Source: Brettanomyces bruxellensis
Taxonomy: Eukaryota > Ascomycota > Pichiomycetes > Pichiales > Pichiaceae
Reading direction: 5' to 3'
NCBI RefSeq assembly: GCF_011074885.1
Contig: NC_054682.1
Location: 186,001-250,000, forward strand
DNA: 64,000 bases
This document shows, piece after piece, positions 11,549-23,065 of this stretch. Below the pieces are notes generated by a model. The model ran no database searches, was not told the origin of the DNA, and worked only from the letters and a program-made list of their open reading frames with translations. Position numbers and translations under genes: made by a program. How positions within the stretch are numbered: position 1 is the first letter of the stretch; every line of letters begins with the position of its first letter.

Positions 11549-12076
11549 ATGAATATGAACGAATATCTAACCTCTAATTATAAAGACTATCCAGTACTAT
11601 TCAAAAATTTAAAAGCATCGTCTTCTGCTGCCGGCTTTGGTATTTTTTGTGCAGTATTCTTTGCTGGATTTGTCTTTAGAGGACTTGAATTTATGAACTT
11701 ATACATGGAGCAGAAGAAGTTTCACAACTATGTATACGGAAAAGGGAAGTTTATTTCGTGTGAAGGAGAAAATGACCCTAGCATTAAACTTATATGTCCA
11801 GGCGGCAGGCGTAATAGTTCAGGACATAATTCAGAGCTGGGAATAAAAGAAAAAATCTCCTTGAATATACACAAAGTTGCAAGATATGCTATTCCATTGA
11901 TACTAGAATTACTAATCGCGATGTTCAGTTACGCTCTTATGTTAGCGTCTATGAGTTTTGTATTGATTTACTTCATGGCTGTTTGCCTAGGCTTAGCTTT
12001 CAGCCAAATTTTTTTCAACAGATTGGGTATTGTATTAGATGTAAGATTTAGCTCAGATATATGTAAATGTGCATAG
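11549..12076 (+). CDS. CTR1: CTR1-type high-affinity copper transporter, short ectodomain
   Basis: Trimeric plasma-membrane Cu(I) importer of the Ctr family. The 175-residue protein carries the block MNEYLTSNYKDYPVLFKNL immediately before TM1 (about 27-47), which aligns with the same juxtamembrane block of S. cerevisiae Ctr1. TM2 has the essential MxxxM motif (M131-M135 in MLASMSFVL) and TM3 continues as GLAFSQIFFNR. The tail ends in a CKC motif, as expected for C-terminal copper hand-off. The large Met-rich, Ser-rich extracellular domain of Ctr1 is absent: only MNM precedes the core, and the frame upstream is closed by a stop at about 11492, so this is not a mis-set start. The cytosolic loop is also short. 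Confidence 0.85.
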   Translation: MNMNEYLTSNYKDYPVLFKNLKASSSAAGFGIFCAVFFAGFVFRGLEFMNLYMEQKKFHNYVYGKGKFISCEGENDPSIKLICPGGRRNSSGHNSELGIKEKISLNIHKVARYAIPLILELLIAMFSYALMLASMSFVLIYFMAVCLGLAFSQIFFNRLGIVLDVRFSSDICKCA

Positions 12077-12320
12077 ATAAATAAATAACTTGCAATGTGA
12101 TTATTAAATGATTAAGAAAAAGTTTAATTCAAAATAAGAACTTAAACTACCATCATCCACAAAGAATCATTAAAGTGGCCCAATATCGTTCATATAGGTA
12201 CATACTTTGCCATATTTATTTTAAATTATATTTAAAAACGTGTACACACTTGTATTCTGCTGTAAAGCAAGGAGAGACTTCAATTAAACATGCTTGGATC
12301 ATAGGGACCGAGGTAATTCT

Positions 12321-12692
12321 TCATAAAAGAACTGCTGCAAGTCCGAACAAGCAAGTGCCGGCACCGACAGTAATCTTATTACCAACACCAGAATAAACAG
12401 AAATGGCTCCAGAAGAAGATGTTGATGCAATAGAGGAAGAAGAGGCAGATGCTGAAGTAGTAACTGAGGTTGAAGAAGCTTCATCAGCTTGGGAGGTAGA
12501 GCTTGTGCTTGCAACCTCACTAGTCACAGATTCTTCCTTCGTACTCTGGTAGGTGGATGAGGCTGAACTCTTTTCAGTTTCAGTATTCTCAGCAGCTGTA
12601 ACTGTATATGTGGTTGGCATATACATGGTCATCCACATTCCATCCATAGACATAGTGGTGAGATAGTCCGAAGTAACAATTGAGTTGGCCAT
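12321..12692 (-). CDS. small Met-rich, Ser/Thr-rich protein with GPI-like tail
   Basis: The 123-residue product has three parts: an N-terminal Met cluster (MSMDGMWMTMYM, six Met in twelve residues), a Ser/Thr/Ala/Glu-rich middle of low complexity, and a hydrophobic C-terminus (ITVGAGTCLFGLAAVLL) after small residues, like a GPI-attachment signal. The Met cluster has the MxM pattern that binds Cu(I) in Ctr1 ectodomains. A cleavable N-terminal signal peptide is not visible, which conflicts with GPI anchoring. No intron signals supplying one were found upstream. The longer frame to 12719 starts with TTG and a poly-A run, so the ATG at 12692 was used. The gene is convergent with CTR1, 245 bp apart. 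Function is inferred from composition and context only. Confidence 0.6.
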   Translation of the reverse strand: MANSIVTSDYLTTMSMDGMWMTMYMPTTYTVTAAENTETEKSSASSTYQSTKEESVTSEVASTSSTSQADEASSTSVTTSASASSSSIASTSSSGAISVYSGVGNKITVGAGTCLFGLAAVLL

Positions 12693-12903
12693 TTTGATTG
12701 CAGATTTTTTTTTTTTCAAGTTATAGCAAAACTTTTTAACTTTAAAGAGCAGTAAATAACGAAAGCAACATTAATGAATAGATCCCACAGGAATAATTGA
12801 CACATCTGGATGCAAAATTAGACTATTTATACTTTAAAGGTTCTGCTTTTTTATAATCTTACGAGAAAATATTTTACAACTTAAGGTTCGGAGGGAATAA
12901 TAA

Positions 12904-12911
12904 TTTGCTCG
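12904..12911 (+). promoter_or_regulatory. candidate copper-response element TTTGCTCG
   Basis: An exact match to the S. cerevisiae Mac1 site TTTGC(T/G)C(A/G), about 212 nt upstream of the ATG of the Met-rich protein gene. Whether Brettanomyces Mac1 uses this site is not known. Confidence 0.4.
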
Positions 12912-13285
12912 TTTCCTTTAAAGTGCATTGTGAATAACAATTACTACTGTGGATAAAGAACAATGTGTAGTACTATATCGAGGATAATATAAATCATTTT
13001 AAGGACCTCCTTTTACTTATTAGGCCTGTTCAGTTCAAAAATAAAAAAAATAAATAAAAAAGTGGGCCTTTGGGTTACAGACAAATAACTGTGACCACCT
13101 CAGCCCAATTTTATCAGACTACAGCTTTTAAATTTCCTTACTTCTAAATTACTTGGCCCTGAAACTGAACATGCAATAAATACTAATAATCGGCAATAAC
13201 TTTCATGCTTCCAGATTAAAATGAATAAAAAAAATTTAATTTAAATACAGAAAAGAATATTTACCTACTGAAATATATTATATAA

Positions 13286-13293
13286 TGAGCAAA
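13286..13293 (-). promoter_or_regulatory. candidate copper-response element TTTGCTCA (reverse strand)
   Basis: TGAGCAAA on the plus strand is a second exact Mac1-type match, about 590 nt upstream of the same ATG. Mac1 targets in S. cerevisiae usually carry two such sites, though generally closer together. Confidence 0.35.
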
Positions 13294-13774
13294 TATTTAT
13301 CCTAATAGGAAATCCTCTTTTTCGAGCGGCCTCAAAATGTGGATAAGGGCGATGAAAAGAGGTGTATATATCTGGAAAGTAACCGAAATCACCGGATTCG
13401 ACCGGTCGATCGTCTTTCGTCTTTCGTCATGCACTTTCTCCAAAAATTTCATGTCGACTGGGGGAAAATGTTTTTCAAAGAATCGACGCGTCGCAAAGAT
13501 TTACTTGCGTAAAATAATTGTAAGTTTCAGTCTACCATTTTTATTTGCATCTATGATCTCCCCTATTTTTCTGCACTCTTAAAATGTCGATAATTTGAGA
13601 TCGAAGTGAAAGAAATTTTTATTTATAACATTACATAAGCCTGATGTTCATTTATTTGAAACAATCCCAAAATATCAAAATTTAGACGGAGAAAATAGAA
13701 AATAAAATCAAAATCCCAGGTTATCGCCCGAAAGCGCAACGATAACCTTTTAAAAATCAATATGATTCCTCAAC

Positions 13775-15790
13775 TTATAGAAGTGCAGCGGCGAATATAA
13801 ATAAAAGCAAGCCCGTTCCATGCTGAAGCCTAGCTGCTTTTTCTTCATAAGTCGAAACACCGAGAGATGGATTAACGGCAGCGACAGTTGCTTGGGATGA
13901 TGTTTGTAAGGTCTTTTCAGAAGCCTCCGCACTTGAAGTACGACTAACTGCTCCATTTGAAAATGTCTGAGACTCTCCACTCACTCCACTTGGTGAATTT
14001 AGTTGCTCGATCTCTGATGCAGAAACAGTACTAGATGAACCTGAACCAGAGCCACCACTTGCATTAGTGCTTGTATGTGTGCCAGTTAATGGACAGAACG
14101 TAGTGTAGACAGTAAGAACACCATTAACATTTGATGTGTAGGACGATAATCCTGTCGTAACAGGAACTTTTGAGCAGACATGATCACTACATGTAGTAAC
14201 TGTAATAACTGTGGTAGCAATTCCGTTCTGTCCAGATTCTCCCTCACTACCGGTAATTGTAGAAGCAATATATCCCGTGGTCTTAACTGAAAAAGATGAA
14301 GAAGCAACATTTGTATTTCCTGTAGAAGATGTCTGTGTAACTTTTTGGGTATTAATTCCAGATGAAGAATATGCCAAAGTACTTCCAGTAATCGTTGTAC
14401 TCAAGCCGTTTGAAGTGGATGTTGAAGAAGTATTTGAAACAACCCATGAATGTAAAGTAGAGCTTGATGAAGTTAATTGACCATTTGATGAAGCTCCAGT
14501 TACTGCCGAGTTCGAGGAAGAAGAAGAGCTTGATGTTATTCTAGATGATGTTGTTACCGTCGAACTTCCAGAAACTATTGTTGTTGTAATTGTTGAAGTA
14601 GTAGATGAAGTAGAAGTGGAGGATGCGGATGAACTTGATGCTGTGGATGAACTAGATGTTGTGGATGAACTAGAAGTTGTCGTAGTAATTTCAGCAAGAA
14701 GAGTGGTATATGCAGTGCTAAAGCTGCCATCATCTGTATAGTAGGTTAGGTAGGTAGCCAACTGAGAAACTGAATTAGCTTTAAGAGTAGTGAAGTTTGC
14801 TAAAATCATTGTCTGGTAATTCACAGTTATATTATTGTCATATATCAATGCATCACCCAAATACGTTGCGGCTGCTGGAACCACGTTATTTATGATGTCT
14901 TCTGTATAAGTAATAACATTACTCAAAGCAGTCAAATCATCATCCGTAAGTGTTCCTTTCTTGTTCAACACCTTAATAATGTCTTTCACAAGCTCTTCGT
15001 AATTCTCAATAAGAGTGATGATTGGAGATGCTACAGTTTCTAAAGATGACATAGCCCAATCACCAAAGTCATCATCATCGACATCTCTTCTCTGAAGCAA
15101 TCTCTTAAAGCCAACTGTATAGCTCGAAGTTGCTGTAGCCGTTTTGCCAGAATTTGTGGTGGAACTAGAACTCGTCTGCTCGGAAGTTGTATCTTCAGTA
15201 CTAGAAATTTCGGACGTAGTCGTACTCTCACCTTCTATTGTAGATATTTGTGCTTCAGTTGTGGCGCCACTAGAGTTTGAATTACTGTATGAACCATCAT
15301 ATGATAAAAGTTCATCAACAGCAGAATCAGTATTTGTTAAATTAGCACTAGCTTTACTATAAAATATAGTAAAACACCAATGGTTGTAAAATAGCCAACG
15401 TCCCAAAGAAGCGTTTGCAACCATAGACTCATCAGATGTTTCCTGAAGAAGGTAATCCTTATCCTCAATAAGATTTTCCTTCAAATTTTCAAACACTGAT
15501 GGAAGATTATTTAAGTAAGCAGTGGAGTTCGCAACGATATTTTCCAAAGTTGTGTTGAAATCTGTCGGGACAGAATCATACTCATCAATCGTGTCAGTGA
15601 GATTTCCTATCAAGTACTCATAACTATGAACAATAGATTCAAGTGGTTGAAGCATAATCTTGAACTGACCAGAATACACATAGGCAACATCATCTGATGT
15701 AAGGTTGCCATAAATCGACTTCGCAGAAGCTAGCTGAAACTGAGCAAGCAATGAAGCAATGCACGCAAGACATGAAAGTTTAAACATCAT
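13775..15790 (-). CDS. large Ser/Thr-rich GPI-anchored cell-wall mannoprotein
   Basis: A secreted wall protein of 671 residues. The start is the ATG at 15790, because the longer frame begins with TTG. It opens with MMFKLSCLACIASLLAQ, a good signal peptide cleaved near ASA-K. Residues about 25-330 form a less biased N-terminal domain with many N-glycosylation sites and a dibasic KR-like LLQRRD stretch. A long Ser/Thr-rich stalk follows, then the fungal wall-protein motif VTTCSDHVC...TVYTTFCPLTG and a hydrophobic GPI-signal tail (GTGLLLFIFAAALL). The Cys-bearing motif occurs in Flo/Sag/Als-type adhesin stalks. No ligand-binding domain such as PA14 was recognised, so a role as adhesin or structural mannoprotein stays open. 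Confidence 0.85.
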   Translation of the reverse strand: MMFKLSCLACIASLLAQFQLASAKSIYGNLTSDDVAYVYSGQFKIMLQPLESIVHSYEYLIGNLTDTIDEYDSVPTDFNTTLENIVANSTAYLNNLPSVFENLKENLIEDKDYLLQETSDESMVANASLGRWLFYNHWCFTIFYSKASANLTNTDSAVDELLSYDGSYSNSNSSGATTEAQISTIEGESTTTSEISSTEDTTSEQTSSSSTTNSGKTATATSSYTVGFKRLLQRRDVDDDDFGDWAMSSLETVASPIITLIENYEELVKDIIKVLNKKGTLTDDDLTALSNVITYTEDIINNVVPAAATYLGDALIYDNNITVNYQTMILANFTTLKANSVSQLATYLTYYTDDGSFSTAYTTLLAEITTTTSSSSTTSSSSTASSSSASSTSTSSTTSTITTTIVSGSSTVTTSSRITSSSSSSSNSAVTGASSNGQLTSSSSTLHSWVVSNTSSTSTSNGLSTTITGSTLAYSSSGINTQKVTQTSSTGNTNVASSSFSVKTTGYIASTITGSEGESGQNGIATTVITVTTCSDHVCSKVPVTTGLSSYTSNVNGVLTVYTTFCPLTGTHTSTNASGGSGSGSSSTVSASEIEQLNSPSGVSGESQTFSNGAVSRTSSAEASEKTLQTSSQATVAAVNPSLGVSTYEEKAARLQHGTGLLLFIFAAALL

Positions 15791-18700
15791 ATTCCAGTCT
15801 GTCTCCAATAATTATTGAGTACTACTATATGAACGGTAAAAGTATACATTAGTGATTTATTCCAACTACTCTCCAGATTGAGGTTCTTAAATATGGTAAG
15901 TCTTGAATTCCTTGATATTCGTTTGAAAGTAACAATACCATAACGCGCATGTGTTGAAAGCTATATCAAAATATGCAATGACCCATTAAGTAATACGCAT
16001 TACCCTAAGCAGAAAATATCCTGTCAACTCCGGATAGTGGAACACTTTCTTTTATTCTTCCCGGGTTTTTTATTATTATAAGATGCCGAATGTTTTTAAA
16101 ATGAACGTGATGTATCACGATGACTAGCTGTAGCGTTTTTATTGTTTTAATAGTACTGTACGCAAATCCATTTCTTTCCCGAATAATAAAAAATTGTCAA
16201 GTTAGTCGGGGGGAGTAAATAGCACGATTTGATTCATAAGCATATTTACAAAAGTCTGCATTGGTGACCATACTACAAAAAAAAAAGATGATAAACAAAG
16301 CGACTAATTTCAACGCCTAACCCTAAATAATTCGAGCAATGCAAAAGTATTGTATGGACTTAAGTATCGATTTAAATGCTGAGACATTGTTTCTTTCTAT
16401 TCTCACTCACTCACACGGGTTAAAAAACTGCCGATCTTGTTATAAATTTTTATATTTTGTTGTTCAATTAGAACAAATTTGATGGATTACTAAACTTATT
16501 GGTACATGCTCTCTAACTATGTATCTTTTCACCGTGAATAGGAAAATAACGTCTAACTTCTGCATTACGAAACTTAATCGGTAGCCAAATTGTGGACCCT
16601 GTTAACATATGAATCTCACTACATTTTCTATGCGTATGGGAAAAAGTATATGCGCGACATTGTCCCGGAACTTGCCGAATTGTTATTAGGTTCAGGAGAA
16701 AAGGCCTAGAACGATAATATTTGAATGTTAATTTTTGTTGTTAGTATGCGCTAATATTTGGTTGAGTTACGTAATCTGGAATGTGAATTTGGTGAACGGA
16801 TGTGATTCTGATTTGTATGGTGATTGGTCTTTAATACGGATTGAAGAGGAAAGCGAGAAAGGTTAGTTAAACGAAAAGATGGTTGAGAAAAAGGTATTTC
16901 TCATTGGTTGATTAAGTAATCAAACAATGAAAATTAAGGAACTCAGGAAACCATCAGAGAAAAGTTTTTTGTTTATAATTAAGGGCTTTGCCACTTCTGT
17001 GCAGATGAAATATGCATGATGTAAACGGTCATGAGGAATAACGAATGTTAACGAAGTTAAGCAAGTTATTAAGGGACCAACCTACTGATATTATTTCTAC
17101 TACATAGGATTAGTATTAGCTGCTTATTTACGTAATTAGTATATAAAGGAAGCTTTCAATAAATCTCGGATAACAACAATTTTGTCCCATTTGTTCTATG
17201 CCAGTCCCACGCATATTTGAAATTTTTTGGAATTATTAGAATAAAGTCCAATTGCCGGATTATGTCCCGGGTCATGTTTTCGTTTTCTTTTCCTAATATT
17301 TTTTGCATTGTTTTCAACAATATGTACCTATTTGGAGTAGAATATATTTTATTTTTCCCTGCTGATTGTTACGAGTGCTCAATGTTAAAAAATGCGTATC
17401 CCTATCGTGAAGTAAAGAAATATTTCGAATAACAGCATTGTTATAATAATGTGAAATATTAGTGGCATCAATAGTTAAAGAAAAAGCTCGGATATCACAA
17501 TTGTGGTTCATTTTTCTTGTCCACCGCACATAATGTAGTGAAATAGGAGAGATTATTTGCCGCAGAAGCGCCGAAAACAAAATAAATACAGATTCATAAT
17601 ATATAGTTCTAATTTGAATGATGTCCGATTCAGTTGAATATTTAGTCTTACTGGTAGTATTCCTTTATATGGTCTCTACCTCCGGAACCCACTTCTGATG
17701 CTCCGTATAATAGGAAGGATGAAGTAAGAGTGTTATTTTATTTCATGTTTTAATGCGGGTGATCTTGTAATTTCGAAAATCAGGAGTCGTTCCATTCCAC
17801 TAAAATATTGTTCTCAGAACTTTTCACTGATTTTCCCTTTTATTCTCATGATTCTTTGCATTCGACTGCTCAGAGCTATGACTGCGTTCCCTTATATATT
17901 ATTTTTATTGTTTGGCTTGTTCTCGAAAAGGTTGATTCCCATGTCTTCGTGCTTTTTCTTTGTATCGCAGCTTCCGCCCTAGGAACATGAAAGGTTGGAT
18001 TATAGAATAGATGTATTGTTATTAAATAGCTTCGATTTCCCAAATGCTGAATCGTTTTACAGGTTTTAGATTAAAGTGCAGTAGAAAAAATACAAATCAG
18101 TGGGGGAAATTCTCTTATTATTAAAATATACTACATAATGAGGCAATTCCAAATTCTGGCAATGAAAACATAGTAGCAATATCATCTGCGAAAGCACCCA
18201 AGTCTTCGAAGGCTGCAAATCAGTAAGTTGTATAAAAATAGAACAAATTTTGCAGTAGTATCGCATGATCCCTTAAAGCAGTATTGTACGCTTCGTATTT
18301 CGTGATTCAACAATGGCTCCTAATAAGTCTAAAATCGCAGTTGTCACAAAGTTATAAACAATTAATCGACAGTATAGTTTTTTAAAAATTACATCTGTTT
18401 ATAATAATTATAAGAACACCCCCGGTCGAATTTTTTCCCCAAGTTAATTTAAATTTTTGAAGAGTACTTGGTGGACACGATTGCAACGTGTCCAGTACAT
18501 TTACTAATATAATCATAATCTATCAAAAATTTTCACACATGTAATTATTTTGAATAACCCTGGAGAGTGAATAAACAGAGATATAGTACATCTAATTTGT
18601 AGTAAATTAGGTTTAATTATAGCCGAGTTATAACCGTTAATTTTCTTTCTAGGCGTGGTCCTTTCTGACAAGCAAGCTGCCGCGCGTTCTCCCTCTCTTT

Positions 18701-18861
18701 TTTTCCACAATATTTCGCGTACCTATCAAAAAGCGCGTCTCCGCTAAACTCAATGCACTCACTCTTAGTTTTGCTTTCTGATTAAGCTTTTGAAGAATAT
18801 ATGCTCTTGTATCTTTAAGTACTTTATTTTCTTATTTCGCAATACGCGCTGCTTATCACAC
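15791..18861. other. 3-kb gene-poor region
   Basis: AT-rich sequence upstream of the wall-protein gene. Only short unrelated open frames occur, none with recognisable motifs. ATGGCTCCTAATAAG near 18313 opens a short frame that ends after 14 codons. No tRNA B-box or other RNA signature was found. Confidence 0.45.
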
Positions 18862-20386
18862 ATGGATGGTACCTTACCACATGAAATCAATCAGGTTGCC
18901 CCAACCTCCTCATCTTTTACTATGCGCAGTTCTACAGTCAACCTGCCTATCATGAATGTTCCATAATATGCTCCACCAAATAATTATTCTTATATGAATC
19001 TACCTTTTGACTCCTTTAACTGGAATAGTCAACTTCAATCACCCATTTTGATGGCTTTTTGTTCTCCCTCTTGCCGGCATTCACATACATAGGGGTTTCA
19101 GACGTATGCTAGGGAGAGTATAGAGTGGCATTTTGGAAATTCCTCTACTTGGATTGAGGCAATGTCGTTAAACTCTGTTATTCATAATGTGTATAGGGGA
19201 GATGTGCAGAAGCCAACATATAAAATATTTATAGCTTATTGCGTGGAAAGTCGGACGATTTCCGGATAGCTATGTACACTGGATCTTTAGCGCCAATAAC
19301 TGCTGACATTTCCCGTATTTTGTCTGCTATTTCGTTACCTTCTAGGAGGTTGAAACATTTCTGTGATGTTTTTTTTTTTGTGAAACGTGAAATCCACGAA
19401 GAACTTGGGGTAGTTTTTTCGACTTATAGTACGTGCCTACTTCAGAATATGACCAAGGGAGATAGGTCAGCAAAGAATTTGCAAGGCATGCTCGCTCATG
19501 ATATTTCTTAAGGGCTTACGGTATCTATATTCAAAGGAATCTTCAGGAAACCAGCGTCACGTATCAAAGCGTTTATAATTAGCATCATCAGAAGTAGTCT
19601 TTTAGGAAGAAATTTGGGTGACATTGATTTGTTTATGGAGTTTATTGGCATTGATAAAATGATCACACAAATAATCGAAAAAAAGCTTTGTTGCAGTGCC
19701 TCCCAATTCATGGAAGATGCATCTTCATACAAGTTTGATCTTTGTCCTACTGGAATAGAACCTGATTCCATTCTTAAAGCACATAATATTATTTCTAGAT
19801 CCAATGTTGTCGTTCTGAATTTCCATTTTTTTATCTAATAGCCCCATTTTGGAGGCACTTTTTCACAAAATCCAGCTTTAAGTTGAGAGATATTACAGAG
19901 CCAGAAGATAACTTTAAGAAGGAGTGCATTTGTACGATGAAATGCCGTTTTTCAAAGTGTCCATATACTCAAAAGGTTTTTGCCAATTTTGAAAAGGAAC
20001 GTGTGCGTGTTCGGTAGATTTCTTCAAAGCATAACCACACCGATAAAGAGTTGATTGAGAAGTGCTATTTAGGGTATTTGAACAGCTACATTAAGTTCTT
20101 TGTTCCCGTGTCCACGGATACGACGGCAACAAACATGAAAATGTGTATTAAGAAAGCCATTTGTTCCCAAGAAGTTGAGGACTCAGAGACATCAAAGAAA
20201 TTGTCAGCGTTAGGATTCAATACTGGTCCTCTATCTAAGTTTAGAGCCGAAGTATCGGAGGTGCAGAAAAGTGCAAAAATGTGTGGAAATAATAGTTCCA
20301 CATCCGAGACTGACATCACACAAGTATGTACCGCCGTTAACAATGATGCATCAAATGAAAAGGAAGATGCTGATCATTTGAAATAG
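18862..20386 (+). pseudogene. decayed zinc-finger-like gene (several stops and frameshifts)
   Basis: Three frames taken in succession give protein-like sequence interrupted by stops. From the ATG at 18862 the frame holds a Pro/Ser/Asn-rich start (SYMNLPFDSFNWNSQLQSP) with stops at 18964, 19090 and 19267. The next frame continues from about 19239 with stops after LAHDIS near 19510 and at 19836-19838. The third frame, about 19838-20386, contains C-x-C, C-x4-C and, after one stop, SSKHNHTDKELIEKCYLGY. Cys pairs followed by HNH resemble the WRKY-GCM1/FAR1-type zinc fold found in yeast Aft1- and Rbf1-like regulators and MULE transposases. That family link is tentative. At least four stops and two frame changes make the copy non-functional. 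Confidence 0.5.
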
Positions 20387-23065
20387 TTTTTTGAAATGCA
20401 TCATAATAATTTATACTTGCTTCAAGCTAACAAAACTTTATTGAAATTTTTTAGGCATAGTTATGGGTAGTCTGAAGATTGTTATGAATTTTATTTAGTA
20501 CCATTCATATTTTCAGATGTGTGTTGTCTAATTTTATTAGTGCGAAGGAATGGACCTACAATACATCTTAATGTTTTCCCTCTAAGCATCCATCAAACCG
20601 GCTAGTGATACCTTTAGTCTTCCAGAAGACTAGCTTCCCAGAAGCCAAGCCTGTATTGCCTCTTGAATTTCGTGCCAATAATATATCCAACAATATAAAT
20701 GCATGTACATATTTCACGAGGAATAGAGCTTCAGACGTCGTATGAACAACTTTTAAGCGATGTGAGAATGATCAGCACTGTACATGCACAAACAGAGGAC
20801 AAAAGATTATATTGCTGGCTCTTGGCTGGTAAGCAGTCATGTATATTACTAGTGTGTATTGTGAAATGAATAAAGAAGAAACCAGACGACATGATTAATG
20901 CTGGCACAACGGGGAATCCAGAAAATACAAAAATCTGTGGATGCTTATTTTAGACAGCGATTGGTATTAATAAAGTTAACAGATTTTTATTGAAATTGGG
21001 CTGAATGATAGGAGGTTTGGCGATGCCTTTTAGACACGAGAATATCTTACTACAGATAAAAACATTGCAACAAATATCATCTGTTCATAATTTATACAAG
21101 AACAAAATTAATGGAATGGAGAGGAATGTTAACCCAAGGGCGATCGTGGATGGGATCGATAGGTTTGAGTGTGAACGGAAACATTAACATCAAGTCGCAA
21201 ATTTGGTGTCTTTCGATACTTGATCGGCTCTCTTTTGTCCTCTATCGATTAGAAATATCCAGCTATTGAGCTGCATTGAAGTATTTCTATCATACACAGA
21301 AGCAAAGGAAACACGGAAATTTGTCCAGGGAGATCTTTACTACGTATTAATATAGTTTCCTTGAGAGTACAGTCTGCAAAAAGTCATTAATAAAAGTACT
21401 CCAATAGTTTCAACGTTCTTTGTTGGCACTTCATACGATTTCATATTCCGTATAAAATATATTTTATGATTACTTACTCAAAAAAGCACGTATAATGCAA
21501 ATGGATCTTGCCGTACAGGATTCAAATAGGTCAGAAGAAGATTTTTTTTTCACATAAACAGAGTGGGAAAGGTTTCAATTGTTGACAAAGCCATAAAGCT
21601 AGAGTGTCGGCAAAACTAAGTGGATAGAGCATGAGAAACTGTGCATTCTGTCTAAAGTTTGCGGTGGATTAGTGGGTTTTAAAAAAAGATTTCGTCGTTA
21701 TTTCCCATTTTAATTTTGTCTATAGTACTTAAATCAGCTCAATACACATTTAGACATATATATACCTATAAGAGATCCTCATATGTTAGTGTAATACTGT
21801 AAGAAGTAATGTGAATCATTGCTCGAAAAATGATAATCATCCCGTATGAACGTGAAGCAATGACACACATTAGTTAATGAATTACTTCACCAAATTTTTT
21901 TCTTTACTTCATTTTTTATGAGTTCTATGTTCTGGTGAATAATGACAAACTGATCTATGCTATGTATCAGCCTTAGGCCTTGACTTCGCCAAACATGACA
22001 GGAAATGATCAAGACCGAATAAATTTCAAACTCGCAAATAAAATGCCAGCTTCGCTTCCTTGGATCGATAAAAGAAGATGTCGAAAATAGAGCGGAAAAT
22101 CTGATGTTGCAGTCACTAATCTGATAATAATTTTTTTGGTATCTTTTAACACGACAGATTCGCACCTGCCTTTTCGTTGATACCAACTCTAAATTCTGCC
22201 GAGAGTTGTCAAAACAATAAAAGGATAGAACAATGAAGTCCTAAGAAGAACAAGGTATATTGTCTATGTTGTCGTATAAGAAGAAGAATGTCAACTATAT
22301 GAGGATGAGATATCCTCCATACTTAATCTTATGTACAAGTTATGTACTACAATAAATATCGAACTATTATGGTGATTCCAACTTTAACAAGAGTTGATAA
22401 ATTGAAAAATAAGAAGCTGAAGTCAAATTGTGTTTTCAGATAAGCGGCATAAAAACAAAAACTGCAATGGCATTGTCATCTGTTCACCAAATATACGTTT
22501 AGATTACGTAATTCATTGTGTAACAAATAATACACTAAGCCTCAAAAATGTGGGGCCAATCTGTCTTCGGATTTATGAATCCATCCGGAATTATTTCTCG
22601 ATTCGGGTTATATAATGAAACATTCAGCGCTGATTACTAATTAAGTATACATAAACACACAGCCATGTTCAGACACACAAAAGTACGCACACACTTGCAC
22701 TCCCATACTTACGCACACTAGCCACATAAGCTCGGAATTACAGTGATTAATTCATTAATGTATTATAATTAAATGGATTGTAAGGAATTTTTAATTTTAT
22801 ACCGTTAAATGAATACATTTCAACGTGTCTGTTCGTCTTTTTTTTTTTTGATTCATAATAATGTATAAATATCACAGCTTTATTGATTGATGTGATTTAA
22901 ATAGTTAGCCTACCATTTCCGGGAGTGCAATTTTTATACGAATGTTTTAATATTTATATCGAACAATTTGCAATTAGTTTGCCTGTGCATTTCTTCTAAT
23001 AATTGCTACTGCTGCATAACCACCACATTTTTGTGTCGAAAAATAACAAATCTTATATTCAAAAA
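20387..23065. other. 2.7-kb gene-poor region upstream of PAD
   Basis: No convincing gene was found. The open frames (for example 21887-22186 minus and 22430-22615 plus) show no domains. A CA-rich stretch lies around 22655-22725. AATATTTATATC about 115 nt before the PAD ATG may be its TATA element. Confidence 0.45.

Larger units (their letters stand above)
12693..13774. other. promoter region of Met-rich gene and 3' flank of wall-protein gene
   Basis: The region carries a TATAAATAG box around 12820-12830 for the Met-rich gene, the two copper-type motifs listed separately, and near 12771 a nine-codon upstream open frame on the minus strand. A poly-T tract of 12 lies at 12705-12716. Another open frame at 13337-13582 shows no recognisable protein features. 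Confidence 0.45.

Noticed and set aside
18313..18357. ATG with MAPNKSKIAVVT-like start
   Set aside because: Looks like the start of an NAD(P)- or flavodoxin-type protein but stops after 14 codons with no continuation in other frames.
21887..22186. 99-codon minus-strand frame
   Set aside because: No domain, no conserved motif, and located in a gene-poor AT-rich region.
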